Below are positions 1 to 12,302 of a stretch of 64,000 nt of DNA, piece after piece (within the stretch, counting starts at the first letter, position 1; every line of letters starts with the position of its first letter). The translations under genes were made by a program, and so were the position numbers. The stretch is taken from positions 16,507,501-16,571,500 of the forward strand of contig CM028899.1 of NCBI GenBank assembly GCA_016801885.1, in the 5' to 3' direction. The DNA is from Toxotes chatareus (taxonomy: Eukaryota; Chordata; Actinopteri; Toxotidae). Under the pieces are notes generated by a model, which did not search any database, was not told where the DNA came from, and saw only the letters and a program-made list of their open reading frames with translations.

Positions 1-162
1 CAAATAAAAGTCCTGCATTCAAAATCTTGAAAGCACTTTCAGCAAAATGTACTTAAACAAGTGAAAGCACTTGTTTTGCCACTTGGTTCCTTTCACAGTG
101 TCATATATTTATCATAGGATTATTATCATTGACGTGAGGCTAGCAATTTTTGTTTGCAGGTC

Positions 163-195
163 TAGGTGTAGGTTTGAACTACAAACCTACACCTA
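163..195. repeat. Perfect 14-bp inverted repeat (hairpin)
   Basis: The arm TAGGTGTAGGTTTG at 163-176 is followed by a 5-base spacer and its exact reverse complement CAAACCTACACCTA at 182-195. The symmetry ends sharply at both outer ends. It could be a cruciform, the relic of a small transposon or a dimeric protein site. It is too short for a microRNA precursor. The sequence gives the structure only; the role is unknown. Confidence 0.8.
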
Positions 196-680
196 AGTGA
201 ACACTAAGTGTTGTAGAATATACCAAACCTCAACTCTGTTAAGACTTATTTTGCTGTGTTTTAAGAATATTTCAGTCCGTTTTTAAATCAACATGTTTAA
301 AATGATTTCTACAAAACTACTGTGTGTGATTTATTTGACTGCTGTGTCTTAAAACAAGAAATAATATAGCACTAAAATTATGAAAAAGCTGATTGCAGAA
401 AATTCTTAAAACAAGTTCATTTGCTCTGAAAAAAAAAAAAGGTCTGACTGAAAAAACTCTGAGCCTAAATGTCCCTAAATGTTGGACAAGACACTAAAGT
501 CTTCAATAACACGAAGGATGCAGTGATGATAACACACATTCGCCTTTTGTTAATTAAATGTCATGCAAACACTATCACAACGTGTCCGTGTAGACAGATG
601 GATAAGTTAACTGCTTCACCTACTGATCAATAGAGGAGTACTTGTCCCAACTTGGCTCTGCACAACTTGTATTGACAGAG

Positions 681-799
681 TTAATTAGGGGACTGAAAGA
701 CCCAATTAAGAGGATTGAGGGGCTGGACAGGGGAGACATATTGCAGGACATACGCACACATTGTGCAGCGTCTGGATAAAGGGGAACTTCAATTAAGAG
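681..799. promoter_or_regulatory. Candidate enhancer with repeated homeodomain-type sites
   Basis: Within 120 bp there is a TTAATTAG (681-688) and two copies of the 10-mer CAATTAAGAG in the same orientation (703-712 and 790-799). TAATTA/CAATTA cores are typical binding sites of homeodomain proteins. No open frame with splice sites overlaps convincingly. Enhancer function is an inference from motif density alone; an alignment to other fish would decide it. Confidence 0.25.
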
Positions 800-1689
800 A
801 GAACACACTTCCAGAGGCTTGTTGCCTGTTCTTTTTCATTTTGTGCTCAGTAAAGCCCTCAGCCCCCTGTTCACCCAGAATACTGATGAGGGGAAAGCAC
901 AGCTGCTGGGGCTCAACACGCATAAGCAATACGCTCACATGCATGCGCACAGATGTACAGAGAGGAGGAGATTGATGAGGGGATTCGGGTTGGAATTACT
1001 AAACATCGATTAGCCAGCATAATGGCTCCAGAAGAAGAGGTTTAGGCTGGATGCATTTGTTTGTTTTCACGTACAGATTATTGGTTAAATGAGTCTTAAT
1101 GAAAAGAAAACAACCTGCATATGCTTACACTGCTAGTTCCCCTCATGGTAAAATTATATTACAGTTTTTCCTTCTTTGTTTTGATGCATTTCTGCCAACT
1201 GTATTATGAAACTGCAGTGATGGCAAATGTATTTAAATCTTGTTCTTCTCAGAGTTCTTTTTATTTTTTCTCACAACATGCACATAGAAAACACGGTCTG
1301 CAGAGCATTTAACAAAAGGTGCAACAAAACAGAATTTTTAGCTGTGTTTTATCTGAAGAGAGAGAATTTGCAGTAGGTATGACCTGATTCAAATAAACGG
1401 CAAGATTACAGAGTTGTAAACAGATTGCATAAAGTATTTTGTTATAGTAATTTTAGTTTTGTTTAACACCACTAAATGATTGTATGTGTGAACCTTGGAG
1501 TTAATGCATACATACGTTATATACATAATTCAGGTACTTGGACTGTACTTGGGTCTTTTATTCTCATGCAGCATTTCAGAGTGAAATATTGTACTTTGGA
1601 CCTCTAACGATGCACCGATACAATGGAGAAAAAAACCCCTGTACCTATTAGTAGGTTTCTGTGGCTCACAGTTTTTCACTGGCCTTTAC

Positions 1690-1934
1690 TACACGTTCGC
1701 GCTGCCGTCCTATTTGGGCTTCTGCAGCCGCCATAGAGGGCTCAACTACTGTAAAACATTTTCTGATATATAAACTTAATATGAGAGTAAATAAAACTGT
1801 CATTCTCTCAGTATATATGACTGTTCATCCGTAAACCACAGAGGGGAAGTCGTGTTGCATCACGTGTGTTTTTTTTTAAAGCCATGGAGCCGGGGTTAGA
1901 GTTCACCTCATACTGATGATGTCATCGTCTGAAG
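1690..1934 (+). promoter_or_regulatory. Probable bsdc1 promoter and 5' UTR
   Basis: CpG dinucleotides become frequent here compared with flanking DNA (for example around 1696-1706). I see no TATA box at a suitable distance. A GCCGCCAT at 1727-1734 is the reverse complement of the YY1 core ATGGCGGC, and the start codon itself lies in AAGATGGCTG, which is also YY1-like. An E-box (TCACGTG) lies near 1860-1866, and a CRE-like TGATGTCATC ends about 10 bp before the start codon. A TATA-less, CpG-bearing, YY1-containing promoter fits a housekeeping gene. The transcription start cannot be placed from the sequence alone. Confidence 0.45.
1884..1916 (+). other. Upstream ORF in the bsdc1 leader (10 codons)
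   Basis: An ATG in strong context (gccATGG) opens a 10-codon frame reading MEPGLEFTSY and stops with TGA at 1914-1916, 18 bases before the bsdc1 start codon at 1935. If transcription begins upstream of 1884, scanning ribosomes would meet this ATG first. Its context is at least as good as that of the main ATG, so bsdc1 translation would need leaky scanning or reinitiation. Whether it lies in the mRNA is unknown. Confidence 0.4.
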
Positions 1935-4900
1935 ATGGCTGAAGGGTGAGAGTGAACTCGCAGTTTTAGTTTTAGTTTTAAAATATAATATCGGACACAG
2001 CACCGACACCGTGTGTACGTCGTATACCGCGTTGTGTTGCGTGTTTAATTAGATTTTGTGTAATTGTTGGGTTTAAACGCTGAAGTCTACAGGGTCCGGG
2101 ATCAGTTCGGGAAGTGCATTTGTTTACCAAAACATAGCCTGGCTAGCGTTAGCATAGCCTGGCTAGCTATGATGTAGAGCAGCTGAAATCACGCAATAAC
2201 GGGCTGTAAATATGGTTTATTTTTCCATTTGGCGTTTATGTAGAGCCTTACAGGTCGCACGCGTGGCTTGTTTCGTCAAATTAACCCGCACTGCTCTGAG
2301 AATTGTCGATAGCTAACTCGTTTAGCTTGCTAGGCTGGGTGTGTGTGTGTAAGTTAGCTAAGGAGACCTTGAGCAAGTTAGCAGCTGACAGTCAGAGAGT
2401 CTGACAGGGCATTCTTTGCATTTTATACACGTAAAGGCAGCGTTCGTGCTTTTTTGTGTTCTTTTGTGTTTTTCTTCGTCTCTGCTGATTTTGCTGTTCA
2501 AAGTAGCTAATGTCTGATTGTGTGTATGCTCACAGAGAAGGCTGGTGGGGAGGCTGGCTTCAGCAAAGCTTCCAGGCCGTCAAGGAAAAGGTAATCCACG
2601 TCGACATTGTGGAGTTATTACTTCATCTTTGTTACAATGTTTCTGCTGATGTTTCTCAGAGGAATCTTTTTTAATATTTAGATTTCTTAAATGTGTTTGC
2701 TGGCTTTATGAAACAGCAGTAAAGATTTTAGCTAACAACACACAGCTGTCATAAAAAGACATTGAAATTCAGTGAGTATGCTGTTACAGTTTACAAAAGC
2801 AAAGTTACATTTATTCAGTTCCCAGATAAAAACGGATGTTATGGTGTTTTCTTTCTATGCTATATTTTTATGTACGTACACATTTAAATGAAACAGGAAT
2901 TACCCAGTGGAGATGATGAAGTTTAATTATTTGACTCTCTTCTTCACAGTCATCTGAGGCCTTAGAATTCATAAAGAGAGACCTGACAGAGTTCTCCACT
3001 GTGGTGCAGCATGACACAGCCTGCTCAATTGTGGCTACAGCCACTGCTGTCAGGAACAAACTCGCAGTAAGTTGAAGCCTTCACCTGGGTCATTGTGGTT
3101 TTTTTTTTTTTTTTTTTTTAATCTAAATATCTCCTGACAGTGTGTCTGTGTTGCTGTCATATGTACAGACAGTAGCATGTATGTAACCTGTACTGCTTTT
3201 CAGGTGGAAGGTTCCTCTGAGACCACAGAAAAAGTGAAGAAGGGCCTCTCTAGTTTTTTGGGAGTCATCACAGACACACTTGCTCCACCCCCTGATAAAA
3301 CCATTGACTGTGATGTCATCACATTGGTGGCGACTCCAGCAGGAACCACGGAGGTTTACGACAGTTCCAAGGTTAGCTGAAATATGGACTTACAGTTTTT
3401 CGCTCATTTCTGAATGATCAAATCTGTCCTTGTGCTCTGGCCTGGTGTGATGAACAAGTAAATGGAAAACCTTAAGGGTTAATCTCTTTGAGAATATCTA
3501 ACAATGTGTTGATTCAGGACAGATCTAATTTTGTTTTAAGCTGTAGGACTAAGGAAGTCAGCACATGATGTGCCTCTTGAAACAAAACTACCACAGCTGA
3601 GCATTTGCTTTCCCTGCAGGCACGTCTCTACAGTTTGCAAGCTGACCCGGCTACATACTGCAATGAGCCTGATGGTAAGACAATACACAGTATTTAGTAC
3701 TCTAACCTTTTAAGTTACTCCTTATCTACAGTATACCATGCTTGTGTTTTTTTGTACTCCCTTCTGCTGCCGAGACACTGAAAGTTTATCTTTTTCATTT
3801 TTGTTCACCTGTTTTTAAAAGCATCAACAGATAGCAACAGTGTAATGCTCCCATTGGAGTTGTTAGTTTTTCTTTTTCATGATATCCATGATGTAGGACA
3901 TAATTACACAGCTGTACATTTCTCATTTGTACATGTTATGGTTATTCTGTATATTCTATATTTAATTTTTAGCTTATTTGTTTGTGTATTTTTATTATTT
4001 GTTTGTATATTTTTCTAGTTTTCTTGTGCTACTATAGTAGTACTTATGCTGCTGTAAGAACTTAATTTCCCTCCGGGGATCAATAAAGTTTTATCTTAAC
4101 AGGATTTTGAATGGTACTGAACAATTACATTTTTAGCCAGAGCTGGTTTTGTGCGGTGTCTCACTATTTACTTCAGCAAAATAAGTGCCATTCAGGTGTG
4201 CATGTAAAACGTGGTAATTGTGAGATATGTGTAGAGACAGGTGCGGTAATGCACGCTTACTTGTGTACACATTTCTGTGCACTTTCTAGTGTATTTTAAT
4301 CATCAGAAGTTATTTCCGTCCAGGTCCCCCAGAGCAGTTTGACAACTGGCTGTCCAGCTTCAGTTTGGAAGATAAGAAAGGGGAAATATCAGAGCTTTTG
4401 GTCAACAGTCCCTCTATACGAGCCCTTTACACCAAAATGGTATCTATTGTTGCTTTTGTCAACACTTTGTGTTACAGAGCTAGTTTTGTTTCAAACAAAT
4501 AAACCAGATAAGGACTTTTTTTTTTTTTCAACAGGTGCCAGCAGCTGTCGCCCATTCAGAATTTTGGCAGAGGTATTTCTACAAAGTCTTCCAGTTGGAT
4601 CAGGTAATCATGCTGTTTTCTGCACTGCATCCCAAACTGCAGACAATCCCTCTAGATGTCAAGTACCCTTTCACCTCAGTTCAATATATTGCCTTTGGTG
4701 CCACCTGCTGGTCATTTTTAGATCTGCTTTGGATGGTTCATTTCAAGGCACGGTCATGATGCAGCCTTTTTCCTTTCTTAAAGTAAGGAAACAGTGGTAC
4801 CTCAGCTGTAATCTGCTGAATGTTGATTTGCTTAAGTTGGAAAAATGTTAACATGCTCCCGCTCTTAAGTTGATGCCAGTGGCTCCTTTTGTCTACTACA

Positions 4901-6347
4901 GTGTGCATGTAGAAAGCATTGGTTATGGGTTATATGAACATATAACACTTAAATTAAAAAAAATGTTGTTATTTGGCCTTAAAAATGTTTAAGTTGAAAC
5001 ACTTTAGAGAGTGTCTATGAGGTTGTAAAGAATAAGTACCATTTACTGTCAAGACTCTTCTTTGTGTTGCTGAAGATGGTTTCTTTATGACTGTGGTTGT
5101 TTGTTTGGGCTTGTTGTCAATCTGCAAAATGAATCTGGAACTGGTGAGATGGGTGATGGATAAGTATCTAAATACGTAAAGTGCCAAACACTTTTGCACC
5201 TTAGCAAGACGGTGCAGGGGTTTCATAAGGAGAAATAAACCCTGTCACTCTGTGTCTTTTAGGAGGAGGCGAGGAGAGTGGCACTAAAGCAGAGAGCAGA
5301 ACAGACGACACACACAGAGACCCTGGGCTGGGAGGAAGAAGAGGAAGGTATGTTTAGTATGTTAGTCCTGGTTTTAAATCAATATATAAACAATAAACTG
5401 GTAAACTTTATAATCATTCACTTATGCTTCCTCCCTGAAATTCTTTCCTTCACCATCAGATGACTTCCTTTGCGCCTCGCCATCATCTCAACTCAACTTA
5501 ACATCCCCTCTGGACAACACCGCAACCCAGCTGGCCACGACCTCGACAGCTCCCATGGGAACGGCTCTGCTCAGCCCCATCATGTCTCCAAGTGAAGAGC
5601 GTGATGCCACCCTCTCAGTTAGCAGCGACAGCGTCAGCCTGCCGACGCAGGTGGAAGTGCGGCCAGAGCCTGTCGTGCAGCTGGCCGAGAAACTGACAGA
5701 AGCTAGCTTGGAAGTTGTGGTAGGCAAGACACAGGCAGAGCAGAGGCCTGGAAAGAGTGACTTACCTTCTGAGGCTCAAGTGGAAGCTGTAACCCAGCCA
5801 GAGGTGACTGCTGAAGGGGCATCGGTGAGGACCCCGGCTTCCAAACCAGAGGCAGCAAAGGAAGAGGGGCCGCAGGACCTGAGAGTGTTTGAGCTTAACT
5901 CTGACAGTGGAAAGTCTACGCCCTCTAACAATGGCAAAAAAGGTATGATAATTTGAGGACGTTTTTTTCTGTGGTTAGTGAGATTGTTACTGTTCCAGAC
6001 TGGAAGTATAAATCCAAACGGGATTAAGTTCTGTGACATGGTTATAGGTTTTCCACTGAATAGGCTTATAGGAAGCAGGAGTGTGAAGGTCACAGAAAGT
6101 TCCCAATTTGTCTTTGTCCCTCCAGGTTCCAGCACCGATGTAAGTGAGGACTGGGAGAAAGACTTTGACCTGGACATGACAGAGGAAGAAGTCCAACTGG
6201 CACTCTCAAAAATCGAAGACTCTGGAGAGGTTAGTGGTAATTATTGCATCAAAACGTTATGTTAATGTGTGAAAAGTGGGGTATTTTATTAACCCTTTTT
6301 CCCCCATCTTTAACCAGTTGGATGAAGACTGGGAGAACTGGGACTGA
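1935..6347 (+). CDS. bsdc1: BSD domain-containing protein 1, complete in 11 coding exons
   Basis: Coding exons: 1935-1945, 2536-2590, 2950-3066, 3204-3371, 3620-3674, 4324-4439, 4535-4603, 5263-5347, 5460-5942, 6126-6229 and 6318-6347. All introns are GT-AG, phases match throughout, and the sum is 1293 bases (430 codons plus stop). The N-terminus reads MAEGEGWWGGWLQQSFQAVK, followed by a conserved stretch ending TIDCDVITLVATP. The BSD domain lies at about residues 137-197 and carries the family's aromatic signature FWQRYFYK (184-191). A Ser/Thr/Pro/Glu-rich, poorly conserved linker (mostly exon 9) leads to a conserved acidic tail with DLRVFELNSDSGKSTPS, EDWEKDFDLDMTEEEV and a final DEDWENWD. 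The whole layout matches vertebrate BSDC1, and the length equals that which I recall for the human protein. BSD domains also occur in TFIIH subunit p62 and synapse-associated proteins; the molecular role of BSDC1 is poorly defined. No frameshift or missing conserved block is seen. Confidence 0.97.
2133..2167. repeat. Pair of 15-bp direct repeats in bsdc1 intron 1
   Basis: The 15-mer CATAGCCTGGCTAGC occurs at 2133-2147 and again at 2153-2167, 20 bp apart. The surrounding GCTAGC/TAGCTT-rich sequence up to about 2360 resembles the 'gctagc' debris of the mobile element listed at 11305 and 49306, but it is too short to assign. Confidence 0.6.
4050..4097 (+). mobile_element. 3' tail of a fish non-LTR retrotransposon (in bsdc1 intron 5)
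   Basis: The segment 'taatttccctccggggatc' followed by 'aataaagttttatctta' matches the 3' tail, ending in a short repeat of the target, that I know from many teleost non-LTR retrotransposons and the SINEs that copy their tails. Only the tail is recognisable; the AT-rich sequence before it (from about 3880) could be the rest of a truncated copy. Assignment to a named family would need a repeat library. It lies between exons 5 and 6 and does not touch their splice sites. Confidence 0.5.
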
Positions 6348-7385
6348 GAGCCGCTGCAACACGAACTCTGTCCCGCCTTTAAAGCTAGTTCTCGGCAGAT
6401 GAACCATGCTAAACGTGTTTTAACTCTTTGTCCACACTGTCACCATGTCATGATTGTCAGTAGGGGATTTTTCTGGCGGGCTTGGACCATATTGGTAACC
6501 CTGTTGAAAAGAGCAACGGGAAGACCAAGGCAATAAGAATTAGACTGTGCCGTCAGCTGTCTGTTTAGTGCAGATACGCCGCTAGCGAGGGTAATGACTC
6601 AGGTCTCAGCTATTTCTTGGAGTAGCTTCTGACTTAGAGCCTATGACACTAGTAATAGCCAGAGGTTGTAATCATTCTGACCTTAAAGCTTAAGGACACG
6701 CAGTGACGAGGCAGAATGTGAAATGTTTCACAGCAGCAGAGGAGGAGCTGTTTTCCCTTTTTCTTTATGCCATTAAATACATCAGTGTGTGTCGCGAGTG
6801 TATTTCCAGTTGGGCAATGACTTAACTGCAGGCTGCACAATAGCCATAAACTGTAATGCTGCTTCTCACCTTTCTAAGATGAAATACTTTGCAGGTGATT
6901 TTTTGAATGATGGTGATCGATTTGATTCTCCCTGTGCCCCGCTTTCTTCGTTTCTTTCTTTCTTTCTTTCTTTCTTTCTCGTCTTAATTATGCAAGTGAA
7001 TCTTCAAAATGAAAGAGAAAAATAATAATATTTTGGCCTTTGTTCACCGAGCACTTTTAATTTTTGGATTTGCTCCCGTCTCTAGATATATATGGCCTTG
7101 TAAATCACACAGTAGTGTGACAGTGTTTCCCAAATGCTTTTGTTTGTAGCCAGTCATCTGAAACACAACCAGCTAATGTTTCATTATTAGTTCTTTTGCC
7201 CCTCTCTTTGTCATATCGTGGTTGATTTGAATAATGAGCTTGTTGCAGGCTACATGTTACTTTCTGTCATGTTTAAATGTTTCACTTCTGTCTGTCTTAT
7301 TTTGGTTGAGGGAATTTATGAATTATTACTCATTAAGAGATAAGTCATATTTGACTTAATAAAGAGAATTCGAACTGGTCCTGGT
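6348..7385 (+). other. bsdc1 3' untranslated region with polyadenylation signals
   Basis: After the TGA at 6345-6347 there is about 1 kb of non-coding, AT-rich sequence. A variant signal ATTAAA lies at 6772-6777 and a canonical AATAAA at 7358-7363, followed within 40 bases by a G/T-rich segment, as expected downstream of a cleavage site. I take the latter as the main 3' end and the former as a possible short isoform. A TTTC microsatellite lies between them. Confidence 0.55.
6950..6979 (+). repeat. (TTTC)n microsatellite
   Basis: About seven near-perfect TTTC units lie in the probable 3' UTR of bsdc1, downstream of the early ATTAAA signal, so only the long transcript would carry it. Confidence 0.9.
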
Positions 7386-7389
7386 GACA

Positions 7390-10300
7390 TGATGCTGGAT
7401 TCTTTTGGTTTTCGAGATTGAGGGTAGCATCTCTGTTATTTACATGAACAGGAGCAAATGACAAATCTGTGACGTTCCAAGTTTCTCTGGCGGCTCATTG
7501 GGAACAAAATAGCTCAGCAGGCAGTGTGCCAAGTAGACGAATGAGCAGCACGAGCACGCTCCATGCTTTTATGATTTCCTTTTCCGTCATCTGTAATGTA
7601 GCTGAGAAAAAACATAAGCCTAGAGGTGTAATATACTAAAATAAATGCTTAATTATTGTATTATGTGCTTTGGATTGCATGTCTGTGCAATAACATTATG
7701 CAAAACATTGTGCAGATGGTTACTGTTGAGTTGTATGTTTTCGTTTCGGTAAAGACATTGGCTTGTTCTTCAGGTTTTTGTGTTCTGACAATGTGTTGCA
7801 TGTCTATAATTCTCGGCTGTGTATTACCTTCAGATTCACACTTTGAACTAATCAAAGTTGCTCTACACACATCTGTTTTCAAAGCTGTCGGAGTTCTTTT
7901 TTAAGTCGAGTATTTCACTATATTTTTCAAATGATCGTTGTCATTAAAGGATTCATGCCTAATGGACTTAGTGTTTTGCATTACACAATAATCCAGTTTG
8001 GCCATTTTGCTGTGAGAGAGGAAAAGCCAGAGGTGTGTTTAAACCAGACTAGGCTACGAAAGCATTATAATTAGCGGAGCACTGAGTATCTTCAATTACA
8101 GTGTGACCACTGCGCAGGAAATCACCACTCATACCAGAACTGTTTGCTCATACTACCACCTAATGTGTGCTCAGCAACCAAGATGTTTGGCTACTGTGTG
8201 GAAACAACAAGACAACTGAATTTAAAAAAAAAAAAAAAAAAGTGGAATGTCACAGTGAAAGTAAACCCTTTTTTTTCCAAAAACATTTAAAATAACACAC
8301 TTTTTAAAATGTCTTTGGAGTGTTTTCTGGGAAATTGGACTACCTGAGTTACTGGTATCTGTGGCTTCTGACAGAATTGTACAGCTGTATGTGGGTGGGG
8401 AGTTTACAGGGGGACAGTGCTGTGAAGAGAAGATTCACTTATGTTTAGAATGTAATGTGAATTCATGGTAGTGTATGAATCCATGGTTTGGGGAAGCAAT
8501 GTCTAACTTAGTTGTAATGATGAAACATTTAAACCCTTAACATACACTTTACCCCCCTATTAACTTTTCCAAATGTTCATTGAAACTGAAATATGTTTAT
8601 GTTCAGACCCAGGACTCTGTTTTTATACAGCTAATCATCATGTGGAAATATTCTAGGTTTTTTTTGTGCATCCTTCTAAACACATTCCCCTAAAATTCAT
8701 AGTGTCAGTTTTGGTATCTTTGGAAACTCTGGGACTACCACCAGTGGTCAGTGAGGTTTAAACAAATTTCCAATGTGTATGTGTCCAAGATTCTTTCGGG
8801 ATTTCATGGGAAGCTTTGGGGAGCTTTGTTCACAAAAGCAGTGTGTGCATGTAAAAATAAAAAATGCCTGCAGTGTAAAGAACTTGCCAGCTGATGCCGC
8901 TGTTGCTCCATTTATGCAGCCCTAGTCACAACCTGCCACTCCTTTTCTTTTAGCTGCAGCATCCATCTCACAGACATGGACTGGCCACATGTTTCTCTCG
9001 CACACCATTGTTCATCATCATCCGAATAAATAATCTAATTTCTACTATTTTTGGTCATTTTCAAACAGAATCTCTCTTAATTTGCCTTCACTGGATGCTT
9101 CAGCAGAAGAGTTGCTGAAACGATGATGTGGTCTTTGTTGTGGGATCAGCTGGGCTAATGTAGGTCACGGTGGAGGGACACCTGTACAGCGTGCTGGCTC
9201 TGTAACATGGATGCTGTCTGTAAAGATGGCTACTGCCTACTATCTACACAAACAATGGTGGGGGGTGTATTGTGGGTGTGGTCGTTCGCTGGAGTGATGG
9301 CAGTACAGACATAATGGATATTCTGATGCATGACCATCAGTCCATGCCACTAGTGTCATGACTAACATAGCATCAGTACAAAGGAAAATTTGTATGAGAT
9401 GTCAATCTCCTTTTGAAATTTCCATCATTTTGTGGATGAACGAACACAACCTTGAACCTTGATCTCCTGCGAGTACGTTGATATAATGAGAAAAGATTAT
9501 GCAAATGTAATTTGCCACTCTAAACACATGGACTCATGTTTTTGTGGCTGTGATGAAACTTCACATTTGTCTCCCAACAACAACTAAGATATGTCTTCGC
9601 CACGTTTACCTGCTTTTTTTTCTTGAATGATACAACTGCTCTTTTATTCTGAAGCCTCCTCCCTCTCACCCATGTGCTAATGGCTTGTGCACATGCTGCC
9701 CTAACCAGACCCCAAATGACACAGACACCATATACGTTACATTCTTTCTTACTCTGTTCCCACTCTGAGGCCTTAGTCAGCAGAAAGGCTGTAAAGGAAT
9801 TTCCTGTTGAAGCCCACCGCTCCCTGGGCCTGGGCTCTGTATGTGTACGTGTGCTTTACATTACCACTGGCTCACGCCAATGTCATGTACAGATTTCACC
9901 TTGGACAGGCAATGAGGGGGGTGGACGCCAATCAGACTGGGAAGAGAAATACTTCCCTCCTGAGGACACCCCCCATCCTCCCCTCGTAATCCATCCTTGA
10001 ACGAACGCTTCCTCCTTCTCGTTTTGCCTCTTTGACTTTCACTCTCTCCCATCCTGGTCCACACAAATGTACTGTCATAGATACAAAACACACACACTTC
10101 TTCATGTGTGTCTCTCGAACACACGCACACAGAGTCAGGATGAGGTCATTGTCTTGAGAGCGAGTATTATTCTCGGCACCCTAAAGGGAGAAACCCTGTA
10201 ACCCCTCTGCCTTTCAATAAGCACAAAAGACTCCCTTTGAGGGGGGAGGCAGATTCTTATGGAATGTGTTACCAGGGTTTTCTATAACGACTGGCCTCTG

Positions 10301-11240
10301 AATTCACACCCACTTCGTGTGTGTGTGTGTGTGTGTGTGCATCCCTGAATCTTTGTCCTTTCGTGCAGGGTGTGTATGTTGTTGGGCATGATCTGTGCTC
10401 TGTGTATTTCATTCATTTCACTTCATTAGTGTCACATTTTGTAGATAACATTGTATGTGTGTGTACCTCACTTATCCCAATAGTTAGTTATACTCTCTGT
10501 CTGATAGGAACTGACATCTGTGCATGAACTGCATTGTCCAACATAGTTTCCTCCCTGCCACAGAGAGAGAAAATACAGCCACCAGGCTAAGTGTTGATCC
10601 ATGTGGGGGGATAGAAAAAAGAAAAAAAAAAACTTGTAAAGGACTCTTGAGATGCCTCAGGATTTTTCCATGACAAATCATCGCCTTTCCCAATGTCGAG
10701 CGGTGGGAACTGGCCACTTTGTTTGTATGAAGCGGTGTCTGGGAGGAATGCGGAGTTTAGTCAGGGAGGGGACGGTGGGGGGAAAGCATGATAACTCCCA
10801 CTCCATTCAGATTTATGGTCAAGACAGAGGGGCTCCTCTGGATGCATGTCAGGGGACTAGTAGAACACCGCCCCTCATCTCCGGGCCTGCCAAAGCAAAT
10901 GTTTAGTTGAACAACCTCTCGCTATTCTTTACATCCTTCTCTGTCTTTCTCTGTGTGTGTCTCTCCCACTGCCATCGTAGGGGAAAGTGAGCAGCAGTTG
11001 TCCTGTAAAGTTTTTACACGGCACATTGTATATCCATATTTCAGTCTGCACTTTGTATGAACAGGAGCTGCGGTGGTATGTGGTTTTGAGTTTTAAACCT
11101 GAACATAAGCCAGAGTTGGCCATAATGACTGATTTTCAAGACTGTGTAGAGAGTAGAGAGTCTGCACACATCTCATAGCACGAGAGAGTTCAGGTTTGAA
11201 AAGTCAGGCTTTTTAAAGAGGTACTAGTGATATACTCTTT
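7390..11240. other. Gene-free interval 3' of bsdc1
   Basis: I find no exon-like open frame with paired splice sites on either strand. The interval contains an A-run (about 8222-8240), a (GT)n microsatellite (10317-10339) and otherwise unique AT-rich DNA. The open frames present (for example around 7.7 and 9.7-10.1 kb) have low-complexity or Cys/Val-rich random composition. Confidence 0.6.
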
Positions 11241-11304
11241 CACTTCCACTGAAGCAATAGTTTGACACTTGTGGAAACCACTGTGGTGTCTGTGTGGTAA
11301 ATTT

Positions 11305-11636
11305 ATAGCCAGCAGCCAGTTAGCTTAGCTTAGCATAAAGACTGGAAATAGGAGGAAACAGTTACCCTGACTCTAACTAAGAATCTGCCAAAATACAACT
11401 TCCTGAAGTTTGTTCTGGTTGTCTGGCAACCTCACAGTGGCAAGATCTCAGGATGTCGCACACAACCCCCTGTGAAACCACAAATTGTGTGTGGTTTTTT
11501 TTTTTTTTTTTTTTTCCCACATGTTATTTGGTCAGCTTTAAGTGTGCTGGTTGTTGGATGTTGTTGCTTTCCGATGGAATAGGTTTCCATTTGTTCTTTG
11601 TGCTAAGCTAAGCTAACCAGCTGCTGGTGACAGCTT
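11305..11636. mobile_element. Non-autonomous element with long inverted ends (copy 1)
   Basis: The left end contains 'agccagttagcttagcttag' followed by 'cataaagactggaaa'. The right end (about 11583-11636) contains 'tttccatttgttctttgtgc' and 'taagctaagctaaccagc', which is the left end in reverse complement with a few mismatches. Between them is non-coding sequence with a T-run (11495-11516). I know this pattern as a very common teleost palindromic dispersed element (MITE-like). No transposase is encoded, so it would need a partner in trans. A second copy starts at 49306. Confidence 0.75.
11495..11516 (+). repeat. Poly-T run inside the inverted-end element
   Basis: About 22 consecutive T lie in the middle of the element, flanked on the left by GTGTGTGG. 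It probably expanded after insertion, because the copy near 49.3 kb lacks it. Confidence 0.85.
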
Positions 11637-11639
11637 CAA

Positions 11640-12247
11640 AGTGTCCTTTTAAGATGGAGAACTTGCAAGGCCCGAGGTGTAATAATTCAACTAGATAGAG
11701 TCTTCTGTCTTTTGTTTTAACCCCCCATGTTTAAAGGCAATACAAGTACAAATACCACAGTTTATAATGCAGGCTTTGCATTATAAGTCTGAGCTGAGAT
11801 AACCCTGAAGATGTTGCTGAAACAGGATGAGGTTCAGGTGTTGTTGTTTATTAAGGTTATATTCATGCTTTAAATCGTTTAGCAGGTTCCCAGAGTTAAT
11901 GTACAGTGGGGTCCAAAAGTCTGAGACCACTTTCCCATTTGTGGTCTCAGAGGGGACGGATTTTTTTAAAACTCTACTGAAACCCCTCAAAATTCTTCAA
12001 AACCCACCTATTCCCAGATGAACCCAACAGACACAATCGCACATACAGCCCTCAGCCTCCGACTCAGCTGTGTTCATTTTATCCTCGTCTCCAATTCTTT
12101 TAACAGCTAGACCAACCACTCTGAATGTTCTGTTCCCTTCAGTCCCTTCTCCCCTCCCCCTCCCCCTCTTTTCATTACTGTCCCATTCATTCCTTCATTT
12201 ATTTATTCTCAGTCTTCTCTGCTGCTCCAGGACACCAGCGGACCCAT

Positions 12248-12302
<55 letters not shown>

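Larger units (their letters stand above)
1..1680. other. Intergenic DNA upstream of bsdc1
   Basis: I see no convincing exon on either strand: open frames are short, lack paired splice sites and have no protein-like composition. The stretch is AT-rich, with an A-run near 430-440. Two structured elements inside it, a hairpin at 163-195 and a homeodomain-type motif cluster at 681-799, are listed separately. Confidence 0.6.
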
